A DNA stretch of 64,000 nucleotides from Deltaproteobacteria bacterium. GTDB taxonomy: Bacteria; Myxococcota_A; UBA9160; JAJDAL01. Numbering within the stretch: the stretch's first letter is position 1; each line of letters begins with the position of its first letter. The position numbers and the translations under genes are program-made. Below the pieces are notes generated by a model. It was not told where the DNA came from, did no database searches, and worked only from the letters and a program-made list of their open reading frames with translations. This document shows, piece by piece, positions 52,646 through 61,246 of this stretch. The stretch covers positions 1-64,000 of the forward strand of contig JAJDAL010000028.1 in assembly GCA_029261875.1 (NCBI GenBank), given 5' to 3'.

Positions 52646-54397
52646 ATGGGGCTCCTGAATCGCGCGCGTGCCGATCCACTCTCTATGGGTGGGCGAACCG
52701 GAGCGTGGATACTGGGTGGGCTGTTGCTCGCCTTGCTTGGGATTCGCGCGGCTTCGATCCACACCGAGAGCATCAACTGGGATGAGTTCGCCCTGCTCAA
52801 CAGCGCGGCCCATACGGCGGAAACCGGTGAGCTGCACGGGGGCGGTCGCCCAGGGCTCGCAGTGCTGCTCCTGCAACCCTTCGTCGACGGGTGTGCGGAC
52901 GAGATCGCGGTCGCGCGCAATGCGCGCTGGCTGTGGCTCGCGATCGGCGGAGTTTTTCTGCTGGGCTTGGGTGTCTTGCTCTACCAGTTGGGGCCGCAGG
53001 GTCCCGGGCGCAGAGCGACGGCAGGGCTCGGCGTCGCGCTCCTGGCCCTCACGCCCGCGTACCTGCAATGGTCGCTGCAAGTTCGTACGGACTCGCTGGC
53101 GCTCGCCTGCGGCATCTGGGCCAGCGTTGCGCTGATCGCTTCGCGCCAGCGCCCGGTGTTGGCGCTACTGGCGGGGCTGTTGTTCGGCATGGGCTATCTG
53201 GCCAGTCAGAAGCTTCTCTACCTGGGCGCGCTCGCGGTCGTTCTGCTGGCGGGAGAGGGGTGGCTGCGGGGAATGCTGCGGCCAAGGCGGGATGCGGCGC
53301 GAATTCTCGCGTGTGCAGGAGCGATGTTCGTCGCCGTCGCGGTCTACCCGAACCTCCTCACGGTGGATTATCACGGTCCCGCGTTGCTCCCGGGAGCCCG
53401 GGCACTCGAGCATGTGCTGAAGCCGACGCTCAACACGTTCGAATTCTATCGTCAGTCGCTCGGCTTCTCGCAATTTGCCCAGCTCTTGCCAGGCTTGATC
53501 CCGCACGCGGTGTTGCTCGTGGGTTTGTTGTTCGCGACGTTCTTTCCCCCGGGAGCGTCCGACAGCCGGCGTCGGTTGGCGATCGCGTGGGCGATTCTAT
53601 TGCTCGGCTGCGCGGTTCTGTGGTTTCACGCCGGCCGCTTTTTCTACTTCTGGATGACCTTGGGAATCTTTCCCGCAGTAGCACTGGCTTGCGCCTACCC
53701 CGCACTTCGCGAGTGCGCCCGGGATCGGTTCTCGCCCGCGGTCGGGCGCGCACTCCATGTGGCGCTTTGGGGGATTCTGCTGGTTCAGTCGGTCGGCGCA
53801 TTGTCGATCACGTTGATCGACACCCAGGCGGTGCAACGCGAGAGTCTCGCGTTCGTGGCCCGCAACTTCGATCGATCCGACGCGGGATTCCACCCCGAGA
53901 GCGCGCTTTTCTGTCGGCGGGATCCGCGACCGTTCCCGACCTATTTCTCCCAACACATCTTTTTCGAATTCGGCGGAGAAGAGCGAGCGCAGAATGTTTC
54001 GCGCATGGTCGAACGTTTTCGCGAAAAGCCGGTGAAATACGTCGTCGATTCCTTTCGACTCGAGCAGTTCCCCAACGAGCTCAAACGTTTCTGGAGCGAG
54101 AACTATCACCCGTACTCGGAATCCATACGGGTCGCGGGGCGCTGGCTGGAGGTCGACCCGGGCCCCGCATTGCGCTTCGACCTGATCGCGGGCGGAACCT
54201 ACCGCTGGCTTCCGGTGGAGAATCCGACCCCGCTATGGGTGGATGGCCGAGCGCTTGCGCCCGGCGCAACGCGTGTGCTCGAGGCCGGAACCCACGAGAG
54301 CGCCGCGCGCGACGGGCCGGCCCATGGATTGTTGGTGCTGGCTTTGGAGGAGCCGCCGAAACTGCCGTTTCGGCCGTTCTATCGGACGTATCCGTAG
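52646..54397 (+). CDS. Polytopic membrane glycosyltransferase-like protein (GT-C type)
   Basis: 583 residues. N-terminal half contains 9-11 predicted membrane helices; the first extracytoplasmic loop has the SINWDEFALLN motif, where Asp-Glu matches the metal/catalytic acidic pair of GT-C mannosyltransferase/ArnT-like enzymes. The C-terminal 190 residues are soluble and periplasmic, ending in a beta-rich domain. Members transfer sugars from polyprenyl phosphate carriers; the acceptor is unknown. Start ATG 52646 (an in-frame ATG at 52684 is possible). The gene stands alone; its 3' end is 1 bp from the pyk stop. Confidence 0.85.
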   Translation: MGLLNRARADPLSMGGRTGAWILGGLLLALLGIRAASIHTESINWDEFALLNSAAHTAETGELHGGGRPGLAVLLLQPFVDGCADEIAVARNARWLWLAIGGVFLLGLGVLLYQLGPQGPGRRATAGLGVALLALTPAYLQWSLQVRTDSLALACGIWASVALIASRQRPVLALLAGLLFGMGYLASQKLLYLGALAVVLLAGEGWLRGMLRPRRDAARILACAGAMFVAVAVYPNLLTVDYHGPALLPGARALEHVLKPTLNTFEFYRQSLGFSQFAQLLPGLIPHAVLLVGLLFATFFPPGASDSRRRLAIAWAILLLGCAVLWFHAGRFFYFWMTLGIFPAVALACAYPALRECARDRFSPAVGRALHVALWGILLVQSVGALSITLIDTQAVQRESLAFVARNFDRSDAGFHPESALFCRRDPRPFPTYFSQHIFFEFGGEERAQNVSRMVERFREKPVKYVVDSFRLEQFPNELKRFWSENYHPYSESIRVAGRWLEVDPGPALRFDLIAGGTYRWLPVENPTPLWVDGRALAPGATRVLEAGTHESAARDGPAHGLLVLALEEPPKLPFRPFYRTYP

Positions 54398-54398
54398 A

Positions 54399-55832
54399 TC
54401 ATTCGCCGACGACCAGGACCCGCAACATGTTGGTGGTACCGGTTTGCCGGGTTACGCCGGCAGTCACGATCACGACGTCGCCTTTTCCGATGTAGCCGAG
54501 TTCGATGGCGCGCGCGATCGCGTAATTGACCATGGTTTCGTCGGAAGAATCGTCTTTGTAGAGAATCGGCGTGACGCCCCAGTTCATCGAGAGTTTGCGC
54601 ACCACGTCTTCGGATCCGGTCAGCGCGAGAATGGGACAATCCGGGCGATATTTGGAAATTTGGCGCGGGGTGAATCCGCTCTCGGTCAAGGTCAGGATCG
54701 CCGAGGCCTCCATGTGGTTCGCCATGGTGATGGCGGCTTGACTGATGGCCTCGGTCACGAGATTCGAGGGGTGCGGGAGGATGTGCTGCAAATCTCCGTA
54801 GGCGGGGAGGGACGCTTCGGCTTGGAGTGCCAAGCGCGCCATGGTCCGCACCGCATCCACGGGATACAGCCCCGCAGCCGTCTCCCCCGAGAGCATGACG
54901 GCCGAGGTCCCGTCGAAGATCGCGTTGGCGACGTCGCTGACCTCCGCACGCGTGGGCCGCGGTTGCCGTTCCATGGAATCGAGCATTTGGGTTGCGGTAA
55001 TGACGGGTTTCCCATTCATGACGGTGGCGCGAATGATCTGTTTCTGAACCACCGGGACTTCTTCGAGGGCCAATTCGACGCCGAGGTCGCCGCGGGCCAC
55101 CATGGTTCCATCGGCCGTGGCGATGATTTCTTCGAGGTTCGCGACGCCCTGCTTGTTCTCGATCTTCGCGATGACGGGGATCGAGCTGCCGTGTTCGTCC
55201 AGGAAGTTCCGAATCTCGGCGACGTCGTGACCGTTTCGAACGAAGGATGCGGCGATGTAATCGGCCTTGTTCTCGACGGCGAAGAGCAGGTCTTTCTGAT
55301 TCTCGGGTTGCATGCCGCTCACTTTGAACGCGACATCCGGAACGTTGACGCCCTTGTTGTCCTTGAGGCGCTCCCCGCGTGTGACCTCGCAGCGAATTTC
55401 CTCGGCGCTCACCGAGGCGACCCGCAGTTCGATCATGCCGTCGTCGATCACGATGCGGCTTCCCGGGCGAACGTCCTGTGATAGGTCGGGATAGGAGATG
55501 GAGACGCCGGTGGAATCACCCGGGCGGTCGTCGTTGTAGAGCGTGAATTGTTGCCCGGTGGTGAGTTCCGCGGTGCCGTCCCGCAGCTTTCCGGTCCGGA
55601 TCTGGAAACCCGTGGTATCCGCCATGATGGCGATGTTGGCGTTGATTTCCGCGGCGGCGCCCCGGATGCGTTGGATGCGCTCGCCATGTTCGGCGCGCGT
55701 TCCGTGAGACAGGTTGAGGCGGGCCACGTTCATGCCCGCTTCGATCATCTCCTGGATGGTTTCGGGGGAATCGCAGGCGGGTCCAATGGTGGCGACGACT
55801 TTGGTTTTTCGGATTCGGCGATTTCGAGCCAA
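54399..55832 (-). CDS. pyk: Pyruvate kinase
   Basis: 477 residues. Catalyses phosphoenolpyruvate plus ADP to pyruvate plus ATP. Hallmarks: RKTKVVATIGPACDSPETI, VARLNLSHG, SFVRNGHDVAEIR, VIAKIENKQGVANLEEII (catalytic Lys), MVARGDLGVELALEEVPVVQKQ, and SVMLSGETA-type segment TSAVMLSGETAAGLYPVDAV. The segment usually reading LDTKGPEIRTG is here ADTTGFQIRTG. The C-terminal regulatory domain is present and complete. Start TTG at 55832 is inferred from GGGGAGA nine nt upstream; the frame upstream of it would run into the exonuclease gene. Confidence 0.94.
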   Translation of the reverse strand: MARNRRIRKTKVVATIGPACDSPETIQEMIEAGMNVARLNLSHGTRAEHGERIQRIRGAAAEINANIAIMADTTGFQIRTGKLRDGTAELTTGQQFTLYNDDRPGDSTGVSISYPDLSQDVRPGSRIVIDDGMIELRVASVSAEEIRCEVTRGERLKDNKGVNVPDVAFKVSGMQPENQKDLLFAVENKADYIAASFVRNGHDVAEIRNFLDEHGSSIPVIAKIENKQGVANLEEIIATADGTMVARGDLGVELALEEVPVVQKQIIRATVMNGKPVITATQMLDSMERQPRPTRAEVSDVANAIFDGTSAVMLSGETAAGLYPVDAVRTMARLALQAEASLPAYGDLQHILPHPSNLVTEAISQAAITMANHMEASAILTLTESGFTPRQISKYRPDCPILALTGSEDVVRKLSMNWGVTPILYKDDSSDETMVNYAIARAIELGYIGKGDVVIVTAGVTRQTGTTNMLRVLVVGE

Positions 55833-55884
55833 GAAAAATTCTCCCCGGGCGGAACGTACCGGAAGCCACCCATCCCAGCGAGTT

Positions 55885-56652
55885 CTATCGGTTGAATTCC
55901 GCGACCACGGGAGCGTGATCCGAGGGCTGCTTGCCTTTGCGTTGATCGCGATCGACGTACGCGCCGGTACAAAGCGCCGCCAACGGCTCCGTCGCAAGGA
56001 TGTGGTCGATGCGGAGACCGTCGTTCTTCGGAAATGCGAGCTGACGGTAATCCCACCAGGAATACAGCCCGCCTTCGGGATGGAAGCGGCGCACCACGTC
56101 CGTCAATCCCCAAGCGAGCAAGCGCTCGAATGCCTGGCGGGCGTCGTGGTGGCACAAGACACTGTCTTTCCAAGCCTCGACCTTTGCGACGTCGAGGTCG
56201 TCCGGCGCGATGTTGAGATCGCCGCACAGAACGAGCGGTTGATCGGGGCTTTGGGATTCGAGGTACGCGTCGAGGGCGCGCAGCCAGCGCTGCTTGTACG
56301 CGTACTTGTCGCTGTCCACCGTGGAACCGTTGGGCACGTACGCGCAAAGGACGCGGACCCCTTCCACGTCGGCGGAGACGAAGCGCGCCTGGGGATCTTC
56401 CAGGGCTGGGGCCAGCCCCAGCTGGACGTCGCAGAGGGGCTTTCGACTCAAGATCGCGACGCCGTTGTAGGTCTTCTGACCGAAGTAGGCGGTGTGGTAA
56501 CCCGCTTCGCGCAGGGCGTCTTCGGGAAAGTTTTCGTCGATGGACTTGGTCTCCTGGAGGCACACCACGTCGGGCGAGTGAATCGGAAGCCAAGCCAACA
56601 GCCGCTCGAGTCGAATTTTGATGGAGTTCACGTTCCAGGTGGCGATCTTCAC
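55885..56652 (-). CDS. xthA: Exodeoxyribonuclease III
   Basis: 255 residues, standard length. Endonuclease/exonuclease/phosphatase fold: MKIATWNVNSIKIRLERLL (Asn7), DVVCLQETKS (Glu), LCAYVPNGS, LCGDLNIAP (Asp/Asn), WWDYRQLAFPKNDGLRIDHI (the YR and RIDHI region) and PSDHAPVVAEF with the catalytic Asp-His. AP endonuclease and 3'-5' exonuclease in base-excision repair. Its ATG overlaps the stop of the serine protease gene (ATGA), an unusual partner; 52 bp separate it from pyk downstream. Confidence 0.96.
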   Translation of the reverse strand: MKIATWNVNSIKIRLERLLAWLPIHSPDVVCLQETKSIDENFPEDALREAGYHTAYFGQKTYNGVAILSRKPLCDVQLGLAPALEDPQARFVSADVEGVRVLCAYVPNGSTVDSDKYAYKQRWLRALDAYLESQSPDQPLVLCGDLNIAPDDLDVAKVEAWKDSVLCHHDARQAFERLLAWGLTDVVRRFHPEGGLYSWWDYRQLAFPKNDGLRIDHILATEPLAALCTGAYVDRDQRKGKQPSDHAPVVAEFNR

Positions 56653-57500
56653 GGTTTCTCCGCTGGTTGACAGTCGCGTGCCAACATTTCCAGAATTTCT
56701 TCGCGATAGGGGACGAGGTCCGCGATCAGGGTGAAGTTACCGAACACCGCGCTTTTCGATTGTCCGGGTTCGGTCCCGACGCCGAACAGGATGCCGGCCA
56801 ATTTCCAGGCACCGTCGATGTGTGCGAAGGCACCTCCGCCCGAATCTCCGATGGCAGCCTGGGCTTCGTGTTCGGTGCCGCGCCGACGGTCGAAGCGCGT
56901 CGCGAAAGAGAGGGTTTGAGTGCCGTCCTTGGTGACCCGCAGGCCGATTTGCGCCACAGCGTTGGTGCCCCAGCGCAACTGGGTCCCCTTCGCCCATGGA
57001 AACCCGAGATAGGCGTGTTGGCCGCGTTCGGCGGGCGCCCACTCGGCATCCCAGGCCTTGGGGCTCGGTCGGCGATTGCGCCCGTATCCCACCAAGATGA
57101 CCCGAGCCCCAAGCGGCAGGGGCGTCGCGGAAACCGCAAGCGGGGCGAGGTCGGTGGGGGGCTCGACGCGAAACATCGCGAGATCCGCCGGTTCGGGGAA
57201 ACGGCCAGCGCCCAGGACGTGTTCGGAACCGCGGACCAGGCGATGCGTGCGACCGGCGAAATCAACCTCGAACCGGGCATCCGGATTGTGGGGTCGCCGA
57301 ATGGCGTGCCAGGCCGTGAGGACACAGGATCCCCCCAAGCCCACGGCGCTCACGCTCCCCAAGCGACCGAGGTGCGCCCAGCCGAAATCGTCCGCAGGAG
57401 GACTCGTGTTGCCGCGCCCGTCGCCGCTGGCAATCACGACCCCGGACGCGGGGACGCCGCAGAACAGCAGCAGGCAAACGGCCAGAATCATCTCTTTCAT
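56649..57500 (-). CDS. Secreted trypsin-like serine protease
   Basis: 283 residues from ATG 57500; a GTG start at 57539 is also possible. Signal peptide (about 1-20, VCLLLFCGVPASG). Chymotrypsin fold with His65 in VLTAWHAIRR, Asp106 in EPADLAMFRV and Ser220 in AAIGDSGGGAFAHIDG; GILFGVGT is the strand after the active site. No propeptide or PDZ domain is evident. Substrate unknown. It is divergent from the riboswitch-controlled transglycosylase and cotranscribed with xthA. Confidence 0.9.
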   Translation of the reverse strand: MKEMILAVCLLLFCGVPASGVVIASGDGRGNTSPPADDFGWAHLGRLGSVSAVGLGGSCVLTAWHAIRRPHNPDARFEVDFAGRTHRLVRGSEHVLGAGRFPEPADLAMFRVEPPTDLAPLAVSATPLPLGARVILVGYGRNRRPSPKAWDAEWAPAERGQHAYLGFPWAKGTQLRWGTNAVAQIGLRVTKDGTQTLSFATRFDRRRGTEHEAQAAIGDSGGGAFAHIDGAWKLAGILFGVGTEPGQSKSAVFGNFTLIADLVPYREEILEMLARDCQPAEKP

Positions 57501-57657
57501 GCGCAACAGGGGTCCCTCGGGGGTAAATCCATCTTTCACCGGGGAGTTTGACTCAAGTTTCCACCGGATACACCGAACAATATGAGGTCATTTCACCGCG
57601 ATTTATTCCGGTGATGGAGAAAGAACGCTCGGCGCAGGTAGGACGATGTTTCGCCTG

Positions 57658-57752
57658 CTCCTCGATAAGAGCAAACCCGTCGCAAGGCGGGGACGCAAAG
57701 CCAGTGCCCTTACTCGGTCAATCCGAACGGGTCGAACGGCTGCCGAAAGGAG
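57658..57752 (+). promoter_or_regulatory. GEMM-I cyclic dinucleotide riboswitch
   Basis: Conserved blocks in GEMM-I order: GAGCAAACC (57669-57677), a hairpin CCCGTC-GCAA-GGCGGG with GNRA loop (57676-57691), GGACGCAAAGCC (57691-57702), a second stem GCCC/GGGT with inner CGG/CCG (57706-57732), and GGCTGCCGA (57738-57746). The closing stem pairs CTCCTCG (57658-57664) with CGA-AA-GGAG (57744-57752), covering the Shine-Dalgarno AAAGGAG of the next gene (ATG 57759), so ligand binding should reduce translation. The position equivalent to G20 of the c-di-GMP type is A (57670), as in cGAMP-responsive members. Confidence 0.88.
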
Positions 57753-57758
57753 TTACGA

Positions 57759-58409
57759 ATGTCATCCCGCGCCCCCCGTACCCCCCTGGCGGTTCTTCTT
57801 CTCTGCTCCCTGCTTTCGGTATCGGCCCACGTTGGCGCGCCCCTCGACCCGGCGTTGGCGGAAGCGCGCGTGCTGGAGTCCGTCGCGGCGGGTCGCGCGG
57901 CTTGGGTTGCCGACCGCACCGCGGAAGTGGCGGACTTCATTCGTACCCAGCCCCACACACTGACGAACGCAGAGGTCGAAGCGGTCGCGGAGACCGTCGT
58001 GATCGAAGCCCAGCGACGAAACCTGCCGGTGGCCCTGGTGCTGGCGGTGATCGAGGTGGAGAGCACCTATCGCCACGAAGTGGTGTCCCACGTGGGTGCG
58101 CGCGGCTTGATGCAGTTGCTCCCGGATACGGCGGCGTGGATCGCCAAGAAGAACAATTTGCCCTGGGATGGCGAGGACACGCTCTTCGATCCCGTCGTCA
58201 ATGTTCGGCTCGGTACCGCGTACCTGCGATACCTCGCGGATCGCTTCGAAGATGTCCCGACCGCGATCGCCGCCTACAACGCGGGCCCCGCGCGCATTCT
58301 TCGCTACCTGAAGCGCGGTCGGAATCTGCCGGAAGATTATTCGGCGCGCGTGTTGGGAACCTTTCAGGTCACTGCGGCGCTCACGGGGGATTCGGGCGTG
58401 GCTTCCTAA
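57759..58409 (+). CDS. Lytic transglycosylase (SLT family)
   Basis: 216 residues with a signal peptide (about 1-23). Soluble lytic transglycosylase domain: catalytic Glu101 in VIEVESTYRHEV, then GARGLMQLLPDTA, NVRLGTAYLRYLADRF and IAAYNAGPARILRYL. Cleaves the glycan strands of peptidoglycan in the periplasm, giving 1,6-anhydro-muropeptides. A short spacer helix (about 35-70) precedes the domain, and there is no LysM or lipobox. Translation is expected to be controlled by the GEMM-I riboswitch directly upstream, tying wall remodelling to a cyclic dinucleotide. Confidence 0.94.
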   Translation: MSSRAPRTPLAVLLLCSLLSVSAHVGAPLDPALAEARVLESVAAGRAAWVADRTAEVADFIRTQPHTLTNAEVEAVAETVVIEAQRRNLPVALVLAVIEVESTYRHEVVSHVGARGLMQLLPDTAAWIAKKNNLPWDGEDTLFDPVVNVRLGTAYLRYLADRFEDVPTAIAAYNAGPARILRYLKRGRNLPEDYSARVLGTFQVTAALTGDSGVAS

Positions 58410-58433
58410 GCCCGGTAGCGCGTTTTTGGGGAT

Positions 58434-58467
58434 GGCCCCCCGGCCGGCTTGACCGGCTGGCGGGGCC
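58434..58467 (+). other. Strong intergenic hairpin between the transglycosylase and larE
   Basis: GGCCCC-CCGGCCGG pairs with CCGGCTGG-C-GGGGCC around the loop CTTGA, 14 bp with one G-U pair and one bulged C. There is no T-run, so it is not a typical Rho-independent terminator; it may be an mRNA-protecting or attenuating structure between the riboswitch unit and the larE-ilvD operon. Confidence 0.55.
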
Positions 58468-58483
58468 TCCGTACCCTCGTTGC

Positions 58484-59311
58484 GTGGCTATCCCCCTAGA
58501 ACTACAACAGAAACAGGAAGCGCTGCGGCACGGATTGCGGGCCGCGGGGCGCGTGATCGTGGCCTTCTCGGGCGGCGTCGATTCGTCGTATCTGGCCTGG
58601 GAGGCCAAGCAAACCCTGGGCACCCACGCGCTGGCGGTGACCGCCGTGTCGCCCTCGTATCCCGAATCCCACCGCGATATGGCGCTGCGGATCGTGCGGG
58701 ATTTCGAACTCGAACATCGCTTCGTGGACACGCGCGAGATGGAGAGCGAAGCCTATCGCGCCAACAATCCCGACCGCTGTTACCACTGCAAGAGCGAATT
58801 GTTTCGCGTGCTGGGCTCTTTGCGGAAAACCGAAGGTTTCGACGCCGTCGCCTACGGGATCAATTTGGACGATCGCAGTGACTACCGCCCGGGCCACCGC
58901 GCCGCGGACGAGGGCGGCGTGCTTTCTCCGCTGCTCGATGCGGGGCTCACCAAAGCGGAAATTCGCAGCCTCTCGCGCGAAGCGGGGCTTCCCACCGCGG
59001 AACTGCCCGCATCGGCTTGCTTGTCCTCGCGGCTTCCCTACGGGACGGAAGTCACGGAGGAACGGTTGCATCAAGTCGAGCAGGGCGAAGCGCGTTTGCG
59101 CGAACTCGGATTTCTGCAGGTTCGCGTGCGCCACCACGGGGATTTGGCGCGCATCGAAATTGCGCCGGAGGAGCTACCGCGCGCCCTGGACGCGCGCATG
59201 GCAAAGGCCATGTCGGAAGCCCTCAAGCCCCTGGGCTTTCGGTTCGTATCCCTCGACCTCGAGGGCTATCGCATGGGCTCGCTGAATTCGGGACTGGAGA
59301 TCATTTCGTGA
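58484..59311 (+). CDS. larE: ATP-dependent sacrificial sulfur transferase LarE
   Basis: 275 residues from GTG 58484. PP-loop ATPase: [20 protein letters not shown] (loop 29-35), then CYHCKSELF with Cys99 and Cys102, and [11 protein letters not shown] whose Cys179 corresponds to the sacrificial Cys that donates sulfur to the nickel-pincer cofactor. The length is normal. LarE, with LarB and LarC, matures the nickel-pincer nucleotide cofactor of lactate racemase and related enzymes; larB, larC and larA are not in the window. The stop overlaps the GTG of ilvD (GTGA), an unusual pairing. Confidence 0.93.
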   Translation: MAIPLELQQKQEALRHGLRAAGRVIVAFSGGVDSSYLAWEAKQTLGTHALAVTAVSPSYPESHRDMALRIVRDFELEHRFVDTREMESEAYRANNPDRCYHCKSELFRVLGSLRKTEGFDAVAYGINLDDRSDYRPGHRAADEGGVLSPLLDAGLTKAEIRSLSREAGLPTAELPASACLSSRLPYGTEVTEERLHQVEQGEARLRELGFLQVRVRHHGDLARIEIAPEELPRALDARMAKAMSEALKPLGFRFVSLDLEGYRMGSLNSGLEIIS

Positions 59312-60993
59312 GCAGGAAGTCGGGAAGCAATCGGCACAGTCGCATCGTGACCCAGGGTGACGAACGCGCGCCGAACCGCGCCATGTTGCGGGCCGTGGGT
59401 TTCGGAGATGCGGATTTCGACAAACCCATCGTAGGCGTCGCCAACGGCTACAGCACCATTACGCCGTGCAACGCGGGTCTGGACGACCTGGCCCACACCT
59501 CGGTCAAAGCCATTCGCGACGCGGGCGGCATGCCGCAGGTGTTCGGAACCATCACCGTCAGCGACGGGATCTCGATGGGGACCGAGGGCATGAAGTGCTC
59601 TTTGGTGAGCCGGGAAGTCATCGCCGATTCGATCGAAACCGTGTGTCGCGCCCAAAGCCACGACGGCGTGATCGCACTGGGCGGTTGCGACAAGAACATG
59701 CCCGGCGCCATGATCGCCCTGGCGCGACTCAATATTCCTTCGATCTTCGTGTACGGCGGCACCATCAAACCGGGGCATTTCGCCGGGCGCGATCTCACGG
59801 TGGTGAGCGCCTTCGAGGCCGTGGGCGAATTCGGTGCCGGTCGAATTTCCCGCGACGACTTCAGCGAGATCGAACGCCGCGCCTGCCCGGGCAAAGGCTC
59901 GTGCGGGGGCATGTACACCGCCAACACCATGAGTTCCGCGATCGAGGCCATGGGGATGAGTTTGCCGGGTTCGGCGAGCATGGCGGCAGAAGACGCGGAG
60001 AAGAATCAGAGCGCGGGGGAGAGCGGACGCGTGCTGCTGGATCTGATCGACGCCGATCTGAAGCCGCGCGACATCCTGACCCGGGAAGCCTTCGAGAACG
60101 GGATCGCCGTGGCGATCGCCCTGGGCGGATCCACCAACGCGGTCTTGCATCTGCTCGCCATCGCCCACGCGGCCCAGGTTCCGCTCGAGATCGACGACTT
60201 CGAGCGCATTCGCAAGCGCGTCCCCGTGATTGCGGACATGAAGCCCTCCGGGCGCTACGTGGCGACGGACCTCCACGCCGTGGGGGGGGTGCCCCTGGTC
60301 TTGAAGATGCTCTGCGCCGAAGGGTTGATTCACGGCGATTGTATGACGGTGACGGGCAAGACCGTGGCCGAAAACATCGCCGCGGTTTCCGAGACGCCGC
60401 CGACCGATCAGGACGTGGTGGTGCCGTTTGCGAAGCCCCTCTACGCCGAAGGTCATCTCGCGATTCTGCGCGGCAATCTCGCTCCCGAAGGAGCCGTCGC
60501 GAAGTTGACGGGCGTGAAATCGTCGACCATCCGCGGTCCCGCGCGGGTGTTCGATTCCGAAGAAGCCTGCATGGAAGCGATCATGAGCGATTCGATTCGC
60601 CCCGGCGATGTCCTGGTGATTCGCTACGAGGGCCCCAAAGGCGGGCCGGGCATGCGCGAGATGCTGACGCCCACCAGCGCCATCATCGGCAAGGGGCTGG
60701 GCGATTCCGTGGGACTCATCACCGATGGGCGTTTCTCCGGCGGCACCTACGGTCTCGTCGTGGGACACGTGGCACCCGAGGCGCAAGTCGGTGGTCCCAT
60801 CGCTTTGGTGCAGGAAGGCGATTCGATCACCATCGATGCGACGCGGCGCGTGATCGACCTCGAGATCGATGCGGACGAGTTCGAACGCCGCCGCGCGGCC
60901 TGGACTGCGCCGGCTCCGCGCTACACCTCCGGCGTGCTGGCGAAGTACGCGAAGCTCGTGTCGAGCGCTTCCAAGGGCGCGGTCACCGACTGA
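59308..60993 (+). CDS. ilvD: Dihydroxy-acid dehydratase
   Basis: 561 residues, standard. Dehydrates 2,3-dihydroxy-3-methylbutanoate (and the methylpentanoate) to the 2-oxoacid in valine, isoleucine and leucine synthesis. Motifs: [33 protein letters not shown] (iron-sulfur Cys), [33 protein letters not shown], and [19 protein letters not shown] near the C-terminus. Iron-sulfur enzyme (2Fe-2S or 4Fe-4S). GTG start coupled to larE. The convergent small gene begins 3 bp after the stop. Confidence 0.97.
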   Translation: MSRKSGSNRHSRIVTQGDERAPNRAMLRAVGFGDADFDKPIVGVANGYSTITPCNAGLDDLAHTSVKAIRDAGGMPQVFGTITVSDGISMGTEGMKCSLVSREVIADSIETVCRAQSHDGVIALGGCDKNMPGAMIALARLNIPSIFVYGGTIKPGHFAGRDLTVVSAFEAVGEFGAGRISRDDFSEIERRACPGKGSCGGMYTANTMSSAIEAMGMSLPGSASMAAEDAEKNQSAGESGRVLLDLIDADLKPRDILTREAFENGIAVAIALGGSTNAVLHLLAIAHAAQVPLEIDDFERIRKRVPVIADMKPSGRYVATDLHAVGGVPLVLKMLCAEGLIHGDCMTVTGKTVAENIAAVSETPPTDQDVVVPFAKPLYAEGHLAILRGNLAPEGAVAKLTGVKSSTIRGPARVFDSEEACMEAIMSDSIRPGDVLVIRYEGPKGGPGMREMLTPTSAIIGKGLGDSVGLITDGRFSGGTYGLVVGHVAPEAQVGGPIALVQEGDSITIDATRRVIDLEIDADEFERRRAAWTAPAPRYTSGVLAKYAKLVSSASKGAVTD

Positions 60994-60996
60994 GCG

Positions 60997-61233
60997 TTAG
61001 AGCACTTCGTCGTCGTCGACGGCCTGCAGCACAACCGGGTTGGGGGAATAGGGGTGGCCGTTGTCCCAGCCGGGAATTTGTTTGGCGTGGGCGATCCAGG
61101 ATTCCGCCAGGGACTCGTCCAGGAGTACGGCGTTGTTCTCGAAGCCCTCGATGATGCTGTCCCACAGGTCCTGGCCGCCGTTGTCCCACCATTCGCGCGA
61201 TTGATTCTCGAAATCGATTGCGAGCCGAACCAA
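60997..61233 (-). CDS. Small acidic protein encoded after the carboxyltransferase
   Basis: 78 residues, start TTG 61233 with GGAAGGAG six nt upstream. Not recognised. It is acidic and Trp-rich (ENQSREWWDNGGQDLWDSII, HAKQIPGWDNG), helical, with no signal or membrane segment. It begins 13 bp after the carboxyltransferase stop in the same direction, so it is cotranscribed and may be a partner, as small epsilon-type subunits are in actinobacterial acyl-CoA carboxylases. No sequence similarity to those is claimed. Confidence 0.65.
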   Translation of the reverse strand: MVRLAIDFENQSREWWDNGGQDLWDSIIEGFENNAVLLDESLAESWIAHAKQIPGWDNGHPYSPNPVVLQAVDDDEVL

Positions 61234-61246
61234 GTCGGTCTCCTTC

